Origin: Paenisporosarcina indica
Lineage (GTDB): Bacteria; Bacillota; Bacilli; Bacillales_A; Planococcaceae
Direction of reading: 5' to 3'
NCBI RefSeq assembly: GCF_001939075.1
Contig: NZ_MPTA01000001.1
Span: 248,001-312,000 of the forward strand
Length of the DNA: 64,000 bases
Positions 54,219 through 64,000 of the stretch are shown here, piece after piece (position 1 is the first letter of the stretch; every line of letters starts with the position of its first letter). The notes beneath the pieces were generated by a model. That model did not search any database. It was not told the DNA's origin and worked only from the letters and a program-made list of their open reading frames with translations. The translations under genes were made by a program, and so were the position numbers.

Positions 54219-54247
54219 TTGACCACGAAATTAAAGTTGAGTATACT
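54219..54247 (+). promoter_or_regulatory. Promoter of the pdhABCD operon
   Basis: TTGACC (54219-54224), 17-bp spacer, TATACT (54242-54247): a near-consensus sigma-A promoter, leaving a leader of about 65 nt before pdhA. Confidence 0.8.
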
Positions 54248-54293
54248 AGGGAAGTATGAGTATTGTATCACTCTGTTTTTCTTGATTTTTTAA

Positions 54294-55442
<1,149 letters not shown>

Positions 55443-55445
55443 CCG

Positions 55446-56423
55446 ATGGCACAATTGACGATGATTCAAGCAATTACGGACGCACTCCGTACAGAGCTTA
55501 AGAATGATGAAAACGTCCTCGTCTTCGGTGAAGACGTTGGAAATAACGGTGGGGTTTTCCGTGCGACTGAGGGATTACAAAAAGAATTCGGTGAAGACCG
55601 TGTATTCGATACTCCATTAGCTGAGTCCGGTATTGGTGGTTTAGCTGTGGGTCTTTCATTAGAAGGATTCCGTCCAGTTCCTGAAATTCAATTCTTTGGT
55701 TTCGTTTATGAAGTAATGGATTCAATCAGTGGTCAACTTGCACGTATGCGTTTCCGCAGCGGCGGTGTTTACAACGCACCGGTTACCATTCGTTCACCAT
55801 TCGGTGGAGGCGTTCATACACCTGAAATGCACGCGGATAGTTTAGAAGGATTGGTTGCGTCTCAACCAGGTTTGAAAGTTGTCATCCCTTCTTCACCTTA
55901 CGATGCAAAAGGTTTATTGATTTCTGCGATTCGCGATAACGATCCGGTTATCTTTTTGGAGCACATGAAGTTATACCGTTCATTCCGTGAAGAGGTTCCT
56001 GAAGAAGAATATACAATTCCTTTAGGAAAAGCAGCAGTGAAACGTGAAGGAACTGACTTAACGATCATTGCTTATGGTGCAATGGTTCAGGAGAGCATGA
56101 AAGCTGCAGAAGAACTTGAAAAAGAAAACTATTCAGTAGAAGTCATTGACTTACGTACTGTTCAACCTTTAGATATCCCAACAATCATCGCTTCTGTTGA
56201 AAAAACAGGACGTGCTGTTGTTGTACAAGAAGCACAAAAACAAGCGGGTGTAGCAGCAAACGTAGTTGCTGAAATTAACGAACGTGCAATATTGAGTTTA
56301 GAAGCTCCTGTTCTTCGTGTATTTGCACCAGATACGGTCTTCCCATTCTCACAAGCGGAAACAGTTTGGTTACCGAACTCTAAAGATATAGTAGCGACAG
56401 CTAAAAAAGTATTAACGTTCTAA
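55446..56423 (+). CDS. pdhB: Pyruvate dehydrogenase E1 component, beta subunit
   Basis: 325 residues; transketolase-like fold with [18 protein letters not shown] near the N-terminus and the C-terminal domain with [12 protein letters not shown]. It begins 3 bp after the pdhA stop. Confidence 0.97.
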   Translation: MAQLTMIQAITDALRTELKNDENVLVFGEDVGNNGGVFRATEGLQKEFGEDRVFDTPLAESGIGGLAVGLSLEGFRPVPEIQFFGFVYEVMDSISGQLARMRFRSGGVYNAPVTIRSPFGGGVHTPEMHADSLEGLVASQPGLKVVIPSSPYDAKGLLISAIRDNDPVIFLEHMKLYRSFREEVPEEEYTIPLGKAAVKREGTDLTIIAYGAMVQESMKAAEELEKENYSVEVIDLRTVQPLDIPTIIASVEKTGRAVVVQEAQKQAGVAANVVAEINERAILSLEAPVLRVFAPDTVFPFSQAETVWLPNSKDIVATAKKVLTF

Positions 56424-56466
56424 TAGGTAGTTCTAATAGACACTCACATCAGAAAGGGTGAATTTT

Positions 56467-57840
56467 GTGGCATTTGAATTTCGATTACCAGATATCGGTG
56501 AAGGTATCCATGAAGGCGAAATCGTTAAATGGTTTGTAAAAGCCGGCGACACGATTGGCGAAGATGATATATTATGTGAAGTTCAAAACGACAAAGCAGT
56601 CGTTGAGATTCCTTCACCAGTAGCAGGAAAGATTGAAGAAGTAGTAATAGGTGAAGGTACAGTGGCAACAGTAGGACAAGTACTGATTCGCATTGATGCA
56701 CCTGGCTATGAAGATCTTAAATTTAAAGGCGATCACGAAGATGAGCCGAAAGCACAGGTAACAACAGAATCACAAGTGCAAGCTACTTTGGAAGATGGTA
56801 AAGAAGTGAACAAGGAAGCGACGCCTGTAGCAAAAGAACTTGCGCCTGAGAAGCAAGTCTCTGAAGCGACAAATGCAGCTCCTAAAGCACAAAAAGACCT
56901 TAATGGTCGTGTCATCGCGATGCCTTCTGTACGTAAGTTTGCACGTGATAACGATGTAGAAATTACTCAAGTAAGTGGGTCTGGTAAAAATGGACGTGTG
57001 ATGAAACAGGATATTGAGGCGTTCATGAATGGTGGACAATCAACTGAAGCAGAAGCGGCTATTTCTACTCAAGAAACGGTTACTGAAGAGAAAGTTGAAA
57101 AAGTTGCACAAGTTGCAGCTCCGTCACTTGAAGGCGAATTCCCTGAAACACGTGAAAAAATGTCGGGTATCCGTAAAGCGATTGCAAAAGCAATGGTTCA
57201 TTCGAAACATACAGCACCTCACGTTACGTTAATGGACGAAGTAGATGTTACTGAGCTTGTTGCTCATCGTAAAAAATTCAAAGATTTAGCAGCTGAAAAG
57301 AATGTGAAATTAACGTATTTACCATATGTAGTAAAAGCATTGGTAAGCACTTTACGTGAATTCCCAGACTTCAATCGTTCATTAGATGACGAAGCAAGCG
57401 AAATCATCCAAAAACATTACTTCAATATCGGGATTGCTGCCGATACAGAAAAAGGTTTGTTAGTGCCAGTCATTAAACACGCAGACCGTAAATCTGTATT
57501 TGCTATTTCAGACGAAATTAATACGCTTGCAGGGAAAGCTCGTGATGGTAAATTATCACCTTCAGAAATGAAAGGTGCATCATGTTCAATCACGAACATC
57601 GGTTCAGCTGGTGGACAATGGTTCACACCTGTCATCAACCATCCAGAGGTTGCAATTCTCGGAATTGGTCGAATTGCAGAGAAACCTGTAGTAAAAAATG
57701 GTGAAATTGTAGCTGCTCCTGTGTTAGCATTATCTTTGAGCTTTGATCATCGTATGATCGACGGTGCGACTGCTCAGCACGCATTAAATAACATTAAGCG
57801 TTTGCTAAGCAATCCAGAACTTTTATTAATGGAGGCGTAA
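56467..57840 (+). CDS. pdhC: Dihydrolipoyllysine acetyltransferase E2
   Basis: 457 residues from GTG 56467 (AAAGGGTG upstream); an in-frame GTG at 56458 overlaps that site. Single lipoyl domain with lipoyl Lys43 in VQNDKAVV, Ala/Glu/Lys-rich linker, peripheral-subunit-binding domain ([14 protein letters not shown]), second linker, and catalytic domain ending in [10 protein letters not shown] with the active His and Asp. Confidence 0.96.
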   Translation: MAFEFRLPDIGEGIHEGEIVKWFVKAGDTIGEDDILCEVQNDKAVVEIPSPVAGKIEEVVIGEGTVATVGQVLIRIDAPGYEDLKFKGDHEDEPKAQVTTESQVQATLEDGKEVNKEATPVAKELAPEKQVSEATNAAPKAQKDLNGRVIAMPSVRKFARDNDVEITQVSGSGKNGRVMKQDIEAFMNGGQSTEAEAAISTQETVTEEKVEKVAQVAAPSLEGEFPETREKMSGIRKAIAKAMVHSKHTAPHVTLMDEVDVTELVAHRKKFKDLAAEKNVKLTYLPYVVKALVSTLREFPDFNRSLDDEASEIIQKHYFNIGIAADTEKGLLVPVIKHADRKSVFAISDEINTLAGKARDGKLSPSEMKGASCSITNIGSAGGQWFTPVINHPEVAILGIGRIAEKPVVKNGEIVAAPVLALSLSFDHRMIDGATAQHALNNIKRLLSNPELLLMEA

Positions 57841-57843
57841 AAA

Positions 57844-59256
57844 ATGGTAGTAGGAGATTTCCCAATTGAAACTGACACGCTCGTCATTGGCTCAGGCCCT
57901 GGCGGATATGTGGCTGCAATTCGTGCAGCGCAAACTGGACAAAAAGTTACAATCGTTGAAAAAGGTGCAGTTGGTGGCGTTTGTCTAAACGTTGGTTGTA
58001 TCCCATCAAAAGCATTGATTTCAGTAGGTCACCGTTTTGAACACGCTAAACACTCTGATGATATGGGGATTACAGCATCTAACGTGACAATTGACTTTTC
58101 TAAAGCACAAGCTTTCAAGGATAGCGTAGTTAAGAAATTAACTGGTGGAGTTGAAGGTTTATTAAAAGGGAATAAAGTCGATATCGTAAGTGGGGAAGCG
58201 TACTTTGTTGATACAAACACAATTCGTGTGTTGACTGAAAACGCAGCGCAAACATACACATTTAAACACGCAATTATTGCTACTGGATCTCGTCCGGTTG
58301 AAATTCCAACGTTCAAATTCTCAAAACGTGTCCTTAGTTCAACAGGTGCATTAGCACTTGACGAAATCCCAGGGAAATTAGTCGTGATCGGTGGGGGATA
58401 TATCGGTACTGAATTAGGTTCTGCATTTGCAAACTTAGGTTCAGAAGTAACGATTATTGAAGGCGGCAATGACATTTTAGCTGGTTTTGAAAAACAAATG
58501 ACACAAATCGTTAAAAAAGGCTTGAAGAAAAAAGGTGTCGAAGTTGTTCTTAAAGCATCTGCAAAAGGTGTTGAAGAAACAGAAACTGGCGTAACAGTAA
58601 CGTATGAAGCAGGCGGCGAAGAGAAGAAAGTCGAAGCGGATTATGTATTAGTAACAGTGGGTCGTCGTCCAAACACAGACGAAATGGGACTTGAAGAAAT
58701 TGGAATTAAATTTGGCGAACGTGGATTAATTGAAGTCGACAAACAAGTACGTACAAACATTCCAAACATTTTTGCAATCGGTGACGTAGTATCTGGACCT
58801 CAACTTGCACACAAAGCTTCTTATGAAGGTAAAGTGGCAGCTGAAGTGATCGCTGGCCAAACATCTGTAGTGGATTACTTAGCAATTCCAGCAGTATGTT
58901 TCACAGATCCAGAACTTGCAACAGTTGGGTTAAATGAAGAACAAGCGAAAAAAGAAGGATTTGAAGTAGCGGCAGGTAAATTCCCATTCGGAGCGAATGG
59001 TCGAGCACTTGCGTTAAATGCCACTGATGGTTTTGTGAAACTAGTTTCACGTAAATCTGATGGTCTACTTCTTGGAGCTCAAATCGTTGGTCAAGGAGCT
59101 TCGGATATGATTGCTGAACTTGGTTTGGCAATAGAAGCTGGTATGACAGTAGAAGACATTGCGATGACTATTCATGCACATCCTACATTAGGTGAAATTG
59201 CAATGGAAGCTGCAGAAGTAGTTATGGGTCATCCAATTCATATTCTTTCAAAATAA
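57844..59256 (+). CDS. pdhD: Dihydrolipoyl dehydrogenase E3
   Basis: 470-residue FAD disulfide oxidoreductase. FAD motif [15 protein letters not shown] (~14-28), redox pair Cys47/Cys52 in [16 protein letters not shown] motif [13 protein letters not shown], and the C-terminal catalytic HAHPTLGE. Last gene of the operon; it may also serve other 2-oxoacid dehydrogenases. Confidence 0.97.
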   Translation: MVVGDFPIETDTLVIGSGPGGYVAAIRAAQTGQKVTIVEKGAVGGVCLNVGCIPSKALISVGHRFEHAKHSDDMGITASNVTIDFSKAQAFKDSVVKKLTGGVEGLLKGNKVDIVSGEAYFVDTNTIRVLTENAAQTYTFKHAIIATGSRPVEIPTFKFSKRVLSSTGALALDEIPGKLVVIGGGYIGTELGSAFANLGSEVTIIEGGNDILAGFEKQMTQIVKKGLKKKGVEVVLKASAKGVEETETGVTVTYEAGGEEKKVEADYVLVTVGRRPNTDEMGLEEIGIKFGERGLIEVDKQVRTNIPNIFAIGDVVSGPQLAHKASYEGKVAAEVIAGQTSVVDYLAIPAVCFTDPELATVGLNEEQAKKEGFEVAAGKFPFGANGRALALNATDGFVKLVSRKSDGLLLGAQIVGQGASDMIAELGLAIEAGMTVEDIAMTIHAHPTLGEIAMEAAEVVMGHPIHILSK

Positions 59257-59269
59257 TGAAATGAATTAG

Positions 59270-59300
59270 CCGTACAGCCACATGGTTGTGCGGTTTTTTT
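59270..59300 (+). terminator. Terminator of the pdh operon
   Basis: CCGTACAGCC / GGTTGTGCGG (two T-G pairs), loop ACAT, T7. Confidence 0.9.
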
Positions 59301-59378
59301 GTCGTTTTATGAATTGTAATAGAAAGATTTGTCGAAAATATGATAAAATGGCAATCGAAAGGGTTACGGTGATTTCGC

Positions 59379-60194
59379 ATGAAATATAAAAAATTATTGA
59401 TTATGAATTTATTAATATTATTGCTAGCGGCATGCGGTGACAAAGAAGAAACAAAGACGCCCGTATCCGCGCCTAAAGAACCGGTAGTAGAAGTAGAGAA
59501 GGAAGAAGAACAAATTGAAGAAGTGGTAGAGGCGCCTATAAATGAAGTGGTAGAACCCTTGTATGTCCTAAATGAAGCAAACTGGACATTTAAACCGATA
59601 GCAGATGCCCCGAAAAAAGTAGTATTACTTACAATCGATGATGCACCGGACAAACACGCATTGGAAATGGCTAAAACATTAAAAGCCTTAAATACACCAG
59701 CAATATTTTTTGTCAATGGTCACTTTTTGGACACCGATGAAGAAAAGGCCGTGTTAAAGGAAATCCACGATTTGGGGTTTGCTATAGGAAATCATACGCA
59801 AACGCATGCCAATTTAAAAGATTTGTCTGAAGAACAACAACGTGCAGAAATTATGCAAACCAATGAAACGGTAGAATCCATTATTGGGGAAAAACCAAAA
59901 TTCTTCCGTGCTCCATTTGGTTCGAATACAGATTTCAGCCGTGCATTAGTGAAGAACGAGGGCATGCTTTTAATGAATTGGACATATGGCTACGATTGGG
60001 AAAAGCAGTATCAAAATGCTGAAGCTTTAACAAATATCATGGTGAACAGCGAATACTTAACTAACGGAGCCAATTTGCTAATGCATGACCGAGAGTGGAC
60101 AGCAGCAGCCCTTAAAGGGATTGTAGATGGATTACGCGGAAAAGGCTATGAAATGATTGATCCTGCTACGATACAAGGTGTGAAGGCAGAATAA
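59379..60194 (+). CDS. Polysaccharide deacetylase-family lipoprotein
   Basis: 271 residues. Signal with lipobox LLAAC (Cys19), acidic linker (~20-60), then NodB-type deacetylase domain. Motif 1 is TIDDAP (catalytic Asp and metal Asp), motif 2 HTQTH (metal His pair), motif 3 RAPFG, and a late LMHD. Likely a cell-wall deacetylase (peptidoglycan or other wall glycan) anchored on the outer membrane face. Single gene; weak promoter signals upstream. Confidence 0.9.
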   Translation: MKYKKLLIMNLLILLLAACGDKEETKTPVSAPKEPVVEVEKEEEQIEEVVEAPINEVVEPLYVLNEANWTFKPIADAPKKVVLLTIDDAPDKHALEMAKTLKALNTPAIFFVNGHFLDTDEEKAVLKEIHDLGFAIGNHTQTHANLKDLSEEQQRAEIMQTNETVESIIGEKPKFFRAPFGSNTDFSRALVKNEGMLLMNWTYGYDWEKQYQNAEALTNIMVNSEYLTNGANLLMHDREWTAAALKGIVDGLRGKGYEMIDPATIQGVKAE

Positions 60195-60250
60195 GGCTGC
60201 CACATCGTTCTTGTAAGATAAGTGTGGGGTCATGAGTTGTATTTTAATTG

Positions 60251-60294
60251 AAAAGGCTGAGCATGACCGATCATAATCGGTTGCTCAGCCTTTT
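60251..60294. terminator. Bidirectional terminator between the deacetylase and speA
   Basis: AAAAGGCTGAGCA / TGCTCAGCCTTTT, with inner ACCGAT/ATCGGT pairing and loop CATA-like. Confidence 0.92.
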
Positions 60295-60302
60295 CTTATT
60301 CA

Positions 60303-61772
60303 TCAATTTGACTCTTTATAGTCTTTAATAACACGAATTAATTTCAGTTCATCATCTTCTGGACCTTGAACAGGTAAACCGGCTTCTATATTCATATGAA
60401 TATAGGCAATGTTTTCATCTGTAATTATTTCCCCAGGAATAAAAATTGGAATTCCTGGCGGATAGATCATAATAGACTCAGCAGAAATACGGCCTGCAGA
60501 TTCACTAAATGGCACTATTTCCGTAGAGGCATAAAATGCATCGCGAGGTGTCATTGCGAGTCGTGGAATACCTGGAACTGTCACATGTGATTCCACAATA
60601 GCTGCTTCAGCATCAAAGGCAACAGACATGCGGTTAAGAGCATTTACCAAGATGTTTACCTCTTTATTCGTATCGGCGATCGTGATAATACATAAAATAT
60701 TGTAAAGATCCGAAAGTTCGATTTCAATATTTGCTTTTTCACGTAACCATTCTTCAGCTTGATGACCGGAGATTCCTAGATTCTTTACACTAATTAATAA
60801 TTTGGTAGGATCCATATCGTACGTTGCAGATGTGCGTAATACTTCTTTTCCGACACAACGTAAGTGTGGAATTTGATTGATTCGTTCTCTAGCATCAGAT
60901 GCTAATGAAATGGTTTTTTCGATTAACTCATGCCCGTGAATCGCTAGTTGGCGTCTTGCTGTATCTAGTGACGCTAATATAGGGTAAGAAGTTGATGTCG
61001 TCGTAAGCATTGATAAAATCGACTGAACGCGTTTTGATGAGACAAGTCCTTCTTTTACATTTAACACTGAACTTTGTGTCATGGAACCACCGAGCTTATG
61101 CACGGATGTGGCAGCCATGTCCGCTCCTGCTGACATAGCTGATACAGGTAGGGACTCATGGAAGTGAATATGAACGCCATGTGCTTCATCCACGACTACT
61201 GGAATCGAACGGGAATGTGCAAGTTCAACAATACGAGATAAGTCTGCGGAAAATCCGAAATAGGTTGGATTAATCACTAATACGGCTTTTGCTTCTGGGT
61301 GTGCTTCTAATGCTTGTTCAACTGATTCGGCTGAAATCCCATGTGAAATCCCAAGCTCTGAATCGACCTCAGGATGAACAAAAACGGGCACTGCACCCGC
61401 AAAAATAATGGCAGACATAATAGACTTATGCACATTACGAGGGACGAGGATTTTATCGCCAGGACCTACAACGGATAAAATCATGGTCATGATCGCACCG
61501 CTCGTTCCTTGGACGGAAAAGAATGTATAGTCAGCACCAAAAGCTTCTGCAGCTAGTTCTTGTGCTTTTTTGATTACCCCTTTTGGAGAATGTAAATCAT
61601 CAAGTGGAGCAATGTTAATTAAATCAATGGAAAGAATGTTGTCGCCAACGAACTCGCGAAACGCTGGATCGACACCATATCCTTTTTTATGTCCGGGAAT
61701 ATGAAATTGAATAGGATGTCGATTGCGATGTTTAAGCAAGGCATCAAATAATGGGGTTTCTAACTGAGACAA
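60303..61772 (-). CDS. speA: Arginine decarboxylase (Orn/Lys/Arg decarboxylase family)
   Basis: PLP enzyme making agmatine from arginine, the first step to putrescine and spermidine in Bacillus. TTG 61772 (giving MSQLETPLFDALLKH) is chosen because GAGGTGG lies 8 bp before it and the product then matches B. subtilis SpeA; the in-frame GTG at 61784 sits on that site. Visible: FHIPGHKKG, NIEPLDDLH-like NIAPLDDLHSPKG, PLP region VDEAHGVHIHFHE and the Schiff-base Lys in SVHKLGGS. 489 residues, without the wing domain of enterobacterial enzymes. Confidence 0.93.
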   Translation of the reverse strand: MSQLETPLFDALLKHRNRHPIQFHIPGHKKGYGVDPAFREFVGDNILSIDLINIAPLDDLHSPKGVIKKAQELAAEAFGADYTFFSVQGTSGAIMTMILSVVGPGDKILVPRNVHKSIMSAIIFAGAVPVFVHPEVDSELGISHGISAESVEQALEAHPEAKAVLVINPTYFGFSADLSRIVELAHSRSIPVVVDEAHGVHIHFHESLPVSAMSAGADMAATSVHKLGGSMTQSSVLNVKEGLVSSKRVQSILSMLTTTSTSYPILASLDTARRQLAIHGHELIEKTISLASDARERINQIPHLRCVGKEVLRTSATYDMDPTKLLISVKNLGISGHQAEEWLREKANIEIELSDLYNILCIITIADTNKEVNILVNALNRMSVAFDAEAAIVESHVTVPGIPRLAMTPRDAFYASTEIVPFSESAGRISAESIMIYPPGIPIFIPGEIITDENIAYIHMNIEAGLPVQGPEDDELKLIRVIKDYKESN

Positions 61773-61951
61773 TGGACGTGCCACCTCGACTTTCTTAAAG
61801 AGTGTTCAAAAAGCACACTATAAATACATTATTAATATGAAAAACAAATGAATTATAGCATTTTGGCTTGCTTTTGACTATATAAATATAAAGGATTTTC
61901 AATAATTATGCCGAATTATGTAACATGTAGACGTTAGGAGGATGAGTAGAA

Positions 61952-62911
61952 TTGAACTGGAATACACGAATAACTGAATTATTACAAATAAAATACCCAA
62001 TTATTCAAGGTGGTCTGGCATACCTCGCCTATGCCGATTTAGCTGCAGCTGTATCAAATGCAGGAGGACTTGGTCAAATTACCGCAATGAGTTTGGGGTC
62101 ACCGGAAGAATTAAGAGCAGAAATAAATAAAGTTCGTTCCCTGACAGAACAACCATTTGGTGTTAACTTTTCAATCGGTGAGCATGGGCGTTCATTTGAA
62201 GAGATGTTGAATGTAGCAATAGAAGAGGGCGTTTCTGTGGTATCCATGACAGGTGGGAATCCAACACCTATATTTGAGCAACTTAAAGGAACGAGCATAA
62301 AGAAATTGGTCTTAGTTGCGGCAACAAGACAAGCACAAAAAGCACAGGAACTCGGTGCAGATGCCGTCATGGTCGTTGGGCAAGAAGGTGGTGGTCACTT
62401 AGGCAGGGATGATGTAAGTACCATGGTACTGGTACCTCGTGTTGTGGATGCCGTTTCGATCCCTGTTATTGCTTCGGGTGGAATCGGTGATGGTCGTGGA
62501 ATGATGGCTGCTCTAGCTTTAGGTGCAGAAGGAATTGAGATGGGGACGCGTTTTATTGCAACAAAAGAATGCATACATGCATCACAAGTGTATAAGCAAG
62601 CATTAATTGATAGTAGCGAAACTGGGACGACAGTTATTAAACGTTCAATAGGATCACCAGCTCGTGCGCTGAAAAACCAGTGGACCGAAAAAATACATGA
62701 AATTGAAGCAGTAACACCTACCTATGACGCGTTAAAAGAGTATATTAGCGGTCAGGCTAACAAACAATACATATATGAAGGACTAGAATCGCAAGGTTTT
62801 GGATGGGCAGGACAAGTGGCTGGTCTAATTGATGATGTTCCGTCAGTTGAGGCATTAATTACAAGAATGATTGCACAAGCAGAGGGCTTCCGCGTAAAAT
62901 GGATGGAATGA
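61952..62911 (+). CDS. NAD(P)H-dependent flavin oxidoreductase (nitronate monooxygenase / FabK-like)
   Basis: 319-residue FMN-binding TIM barrel. PIIQGGLAYLAYADLAAAVSNAGGLGQI at the N-terminus, GQEGGGHLGRDD (FMN loop) and PVIASGGIGDGRG are the signatures of the 2-nitropropane dioxygenase/FabK family. The His of the HxG motif (GGGHLG) is present. Start is TTG 61952, 10 bp after AGGAGG. Role uncertain: nitronate detoxification or enoyl-ACP reductase. yktA follows within 16 bp, so a two-gene transcript is likely. Confidence 0.85.
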   Translation: MNWNTRITELLQIKYPIIQGGLAYLAYADLAAAVSNAGGLGQITAMSLGSPEELRAEINKVRSLTEQPFGVNFSIGEHGRSFEEMLNVAIEEGVSVVSMTGGNPTPIFEQLKGTSIKKLVLVAATRQAQKAQELGADAVMVVGQEGGGHLGRDDVSTMVLVPRVVDAVSIPVIASGGIGDGRGMMAALALGAEGIEMGTRFIATKECIHASQVYKQALIDSSETGTTVIKRSIGSPARALKNQWTEKIHEIEAVTPTYDALKEYISGQANKQYIYEGLESQGFGWAGQVAGLIDDVPSVEALITRMIAQAEGFRVKWME

Positions 62912-62926
62912 AAGGAAGTGTTTCAA

Positions 62927-63205
62927 ATGAGTTATTCTTACCCTTTTTCACCTGAATGGTCTACAGATGAAATCGTCGATGTTGTGAATTTTTTTGCGGC
63001 GATTGAACGAGCCTATGAAACAGGAATTAAACGAGAAGAATTAATGGCAAAATACCGACGATTTAAAGAAGTGGTTCCTTCAATGGCAGAAGAGAAAACC
63101 TATTTTCGTGAATTTGAAAAAGAAAGCGGTTATGTCTCTTTTACTGTCATCAAAAAACTGAAAGATGCTCCTGCAGGAAGCATAATAAAAGGAGCGGGGA
63201 AATAA
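62927..63205 (+). CDS. yktA: UPF0223 family protein YktA
   Basis: 92 residues from ATG 62927 behind AAAGGAAGTG; an in-frame GTG at 62918 overlaps the site. YSYPFSPEWSTDEIVDVVNFFAAIERAYE and FKEVVPSMAEEKTYFREFEK are family hallmarks. Small helical protein of unknown function. The 3' end overlaps the terminator. Confidence 0.9.
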   Translation: MSYSYPFSPEWSTDEIVDVVNFFAAIERAYETGIKREELMAKYRRFKEVVPSMAEEKTYFREFEKESGYVSFTVIKKLKDAPAGSIIKGAGK

Positions 63206-63223
63206 TCCCTCGCTCCTTTTATT
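63184..63223 (+). terminator. Terminator overlapping the yktA end
   Basis: AATAAAAGGAGCG-GGGA with TCCC-T-CGCTCCTTTTATT: strong stem with one bulge, then T-rich sequence. Confidence 0.9.
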
Positions 63224-63361
63224 ATTTAGCTATGTTAACGCTCCTGTTACTAATCGAACGGGTACGCTAGCCACATATTCCGCATGAGCCAACTTACTGG
63301 TGAGCCTCATGCTTCACGCTTTTGCAATTAATTCAACTTCAATAGCCAACTTTAATAAGTC

Positions 63362-63988
63362 CTATTTTTTATTCACCATAATATTGTAAACAGGTAACAG
63401 TGCCTCGAATGTTTCTTCCGTGAAGGCTTCAAACTCTTCAGCAGTCATTGCAACAGCTTGATCGCGTGTAAGATGACGTCCTACTAAGAATTCGGCTTTT
63501 TTTACATCACGTAAACGCTTCAATAATGATTCTAAATCCCCTTTATGAGCTTTTTTTAGTGGCGAAGCTTCCGGGGACATGTGATCTCCAGATAGGATGA
63601 AGTCTTGAGGCAACTTCTTGAATAAACTTTTTTTCTTTAATAGTCTTTCTGCAATCTGAACTTTATCTGGCACTTCATATATGACAGCCAGTATCACAAA
63701 GACATGCGTCCCCCATAAACCGATTTGAAAATGGGGCATTGCTTTATATCCGCGTTTATAAGGGGCGAAAGCTACCCATGAATCTTTAGGTGGATTAACC
63801 GACCGTCTTGCATGTTTTGCTACATGCGGATAAAATTCGTCCCCTGTTTTAGCAGAAAAGAAAGTAGCATATGTTTGCCCAAATGCTTCAAACTTTGGAC
63901 GGACTTTTTCAATCAACGACTGCATACGATGTTCTAATCCTTCTATTTGAAATACCTCGAAATCGGTATCATTCCATTTGTTTTTCAT
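63362..63988 (-). CDS. yktB: UPF0637/DUF1054 family protein YktB
   Basis: 208 residues, complete; the start lies 12 bp from the right edge behind GGCGGG. FEVFQIEGLEHRMQSLIEKVRPKFEAFG and HFQIGLWGTHVFVILAVIYE are typical of the DUF1054 family, whose function is unknown. Gene order speA-yktA-yktB is as in B. subtilis apart from the inserted flavoprotein. Confidence 0.92.
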   Translation of the reverse strand: MKNKWNDTDFEVFQIEGLEHRMQSLIEKVRPKFEAFGQTYATFFSAKTGDEFYPHVAKHARRSVNPPKDSWVAFAPYKRGYKAMPHFQIGLWGTHVFVILAVIYEVPDKVQIAERLLKKKSLFKKLPQDFILSGDHMSPEASPLKKAHKGDLESLLKRLRDVKKAEFLVGRHLTRDQAVAMTAEEFEAFTEETFEALLPVYNIMVNKK

Positions 63989-64000
63989 TTTTTTCCCGCC

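Overview
The window is AT-rich, densely packed chromosomal DNA from a low-GC Gram-positive endospore former of the order Bacillales, most likely family Planococcaceae (Sporosarcina/Paenisporosarcina-like; the family is inference). It has Bacillus-type ribosome binding sites, sigma-A promoters and many rho-independent terminators. Its gene content follows, in order and with large gaps, the B. subtilis stretch from sigI-rsgI-ktrD-kinE-ogt through ykvS, ykwC, kre, fadH, ykuL(cbpB)-ccpC-dapH-dapL, ykuUV, yknUV, ktrC-rnjA-rpoY-ykrA-def-ykyA-pdhABCD to speA-yktA-yktB. I see no rRNA or tRNA gene, insertion sequence, prophage or CRISPR array.

Layout. 0-3.3 kb: the 3' part of sigI (with an apparent frameshift), its anti-sigma factor rsgI, and the K+ channel subunit ktrD. 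3.4-9.8 kb: a B12-type radical SAM protein, a PAS histidine kinase overlapping ogt, a MarR regulator, a lipoprotein, a CAAX-protease-like membrane protein, and small genes including a 55-codon Spo0E-like phosphatase gene. 10.4-13.7 kb: a compact MoxR/DUF58/membrane-protein operon. 14-22 kb: metabolic and regulatory genes (ykwC, an MFS protein, kre, fadH, the c-di-AMP receptor cbpB, ccpC, dapH-dapL). 22-34 kb: a 12-kb, eight-gene co-directional operon with overlapping genes. It joins an exported membrane-anchored protein, an ABC ATPase and permease, a Gln-Gly-repeat membrane protein, a second MoxR ATPase, DUF58 and two large vWA proteins; this is the most unusual system in the window. 34-36.9 kb: two orphan genes and an MFS exporter. 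37-41.3 kb (minus): the polyamine uptake operon potABCD behind its own Xre-cupin regulator. 41.5-45 kb: a CorA-like protein, a Cys-rich small protein, and the peroxiredoxin/thioredoxin pair ykuUV. 45-49.5 kb: the heterodimeric ABC exporter yknUV and ktrC. 49.6-53.3 kb: rnjA, rpoY, ykrA and def, plus an unlisted 23-codon gene for a strongly cationic amphipathic peptide with its own promoter, ribosome binding site and terminator. 53.4-64 kb: ykyA, the pyruvate dehydrogenase operon, a polysaccharide-deacetylase lipoprotein, speA, an NPD/FabK-type flavoprotein, yktA and yktB.

How parts fit together: KtrC (48.8 kb) is the cytoplasmic gating ring for KtrD (1.9 kb), and both K+ uptake and CbpB belong to the c-di-AMP-responsive network known from Bacillus. 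speA makes a polyamine precursor while potABCD imports polyamines. dapH-dapL feed diaminopimelate and lysine synthesis. Two separate MoxR/DUF58 loci suggest two independent chaperone-like systems acting on envelope proteins. Several intergenic gaps carry structured hairpin elements of related architecture, two of which also share a 38-bp block, suggesting a dispersed non-coding repeat family.
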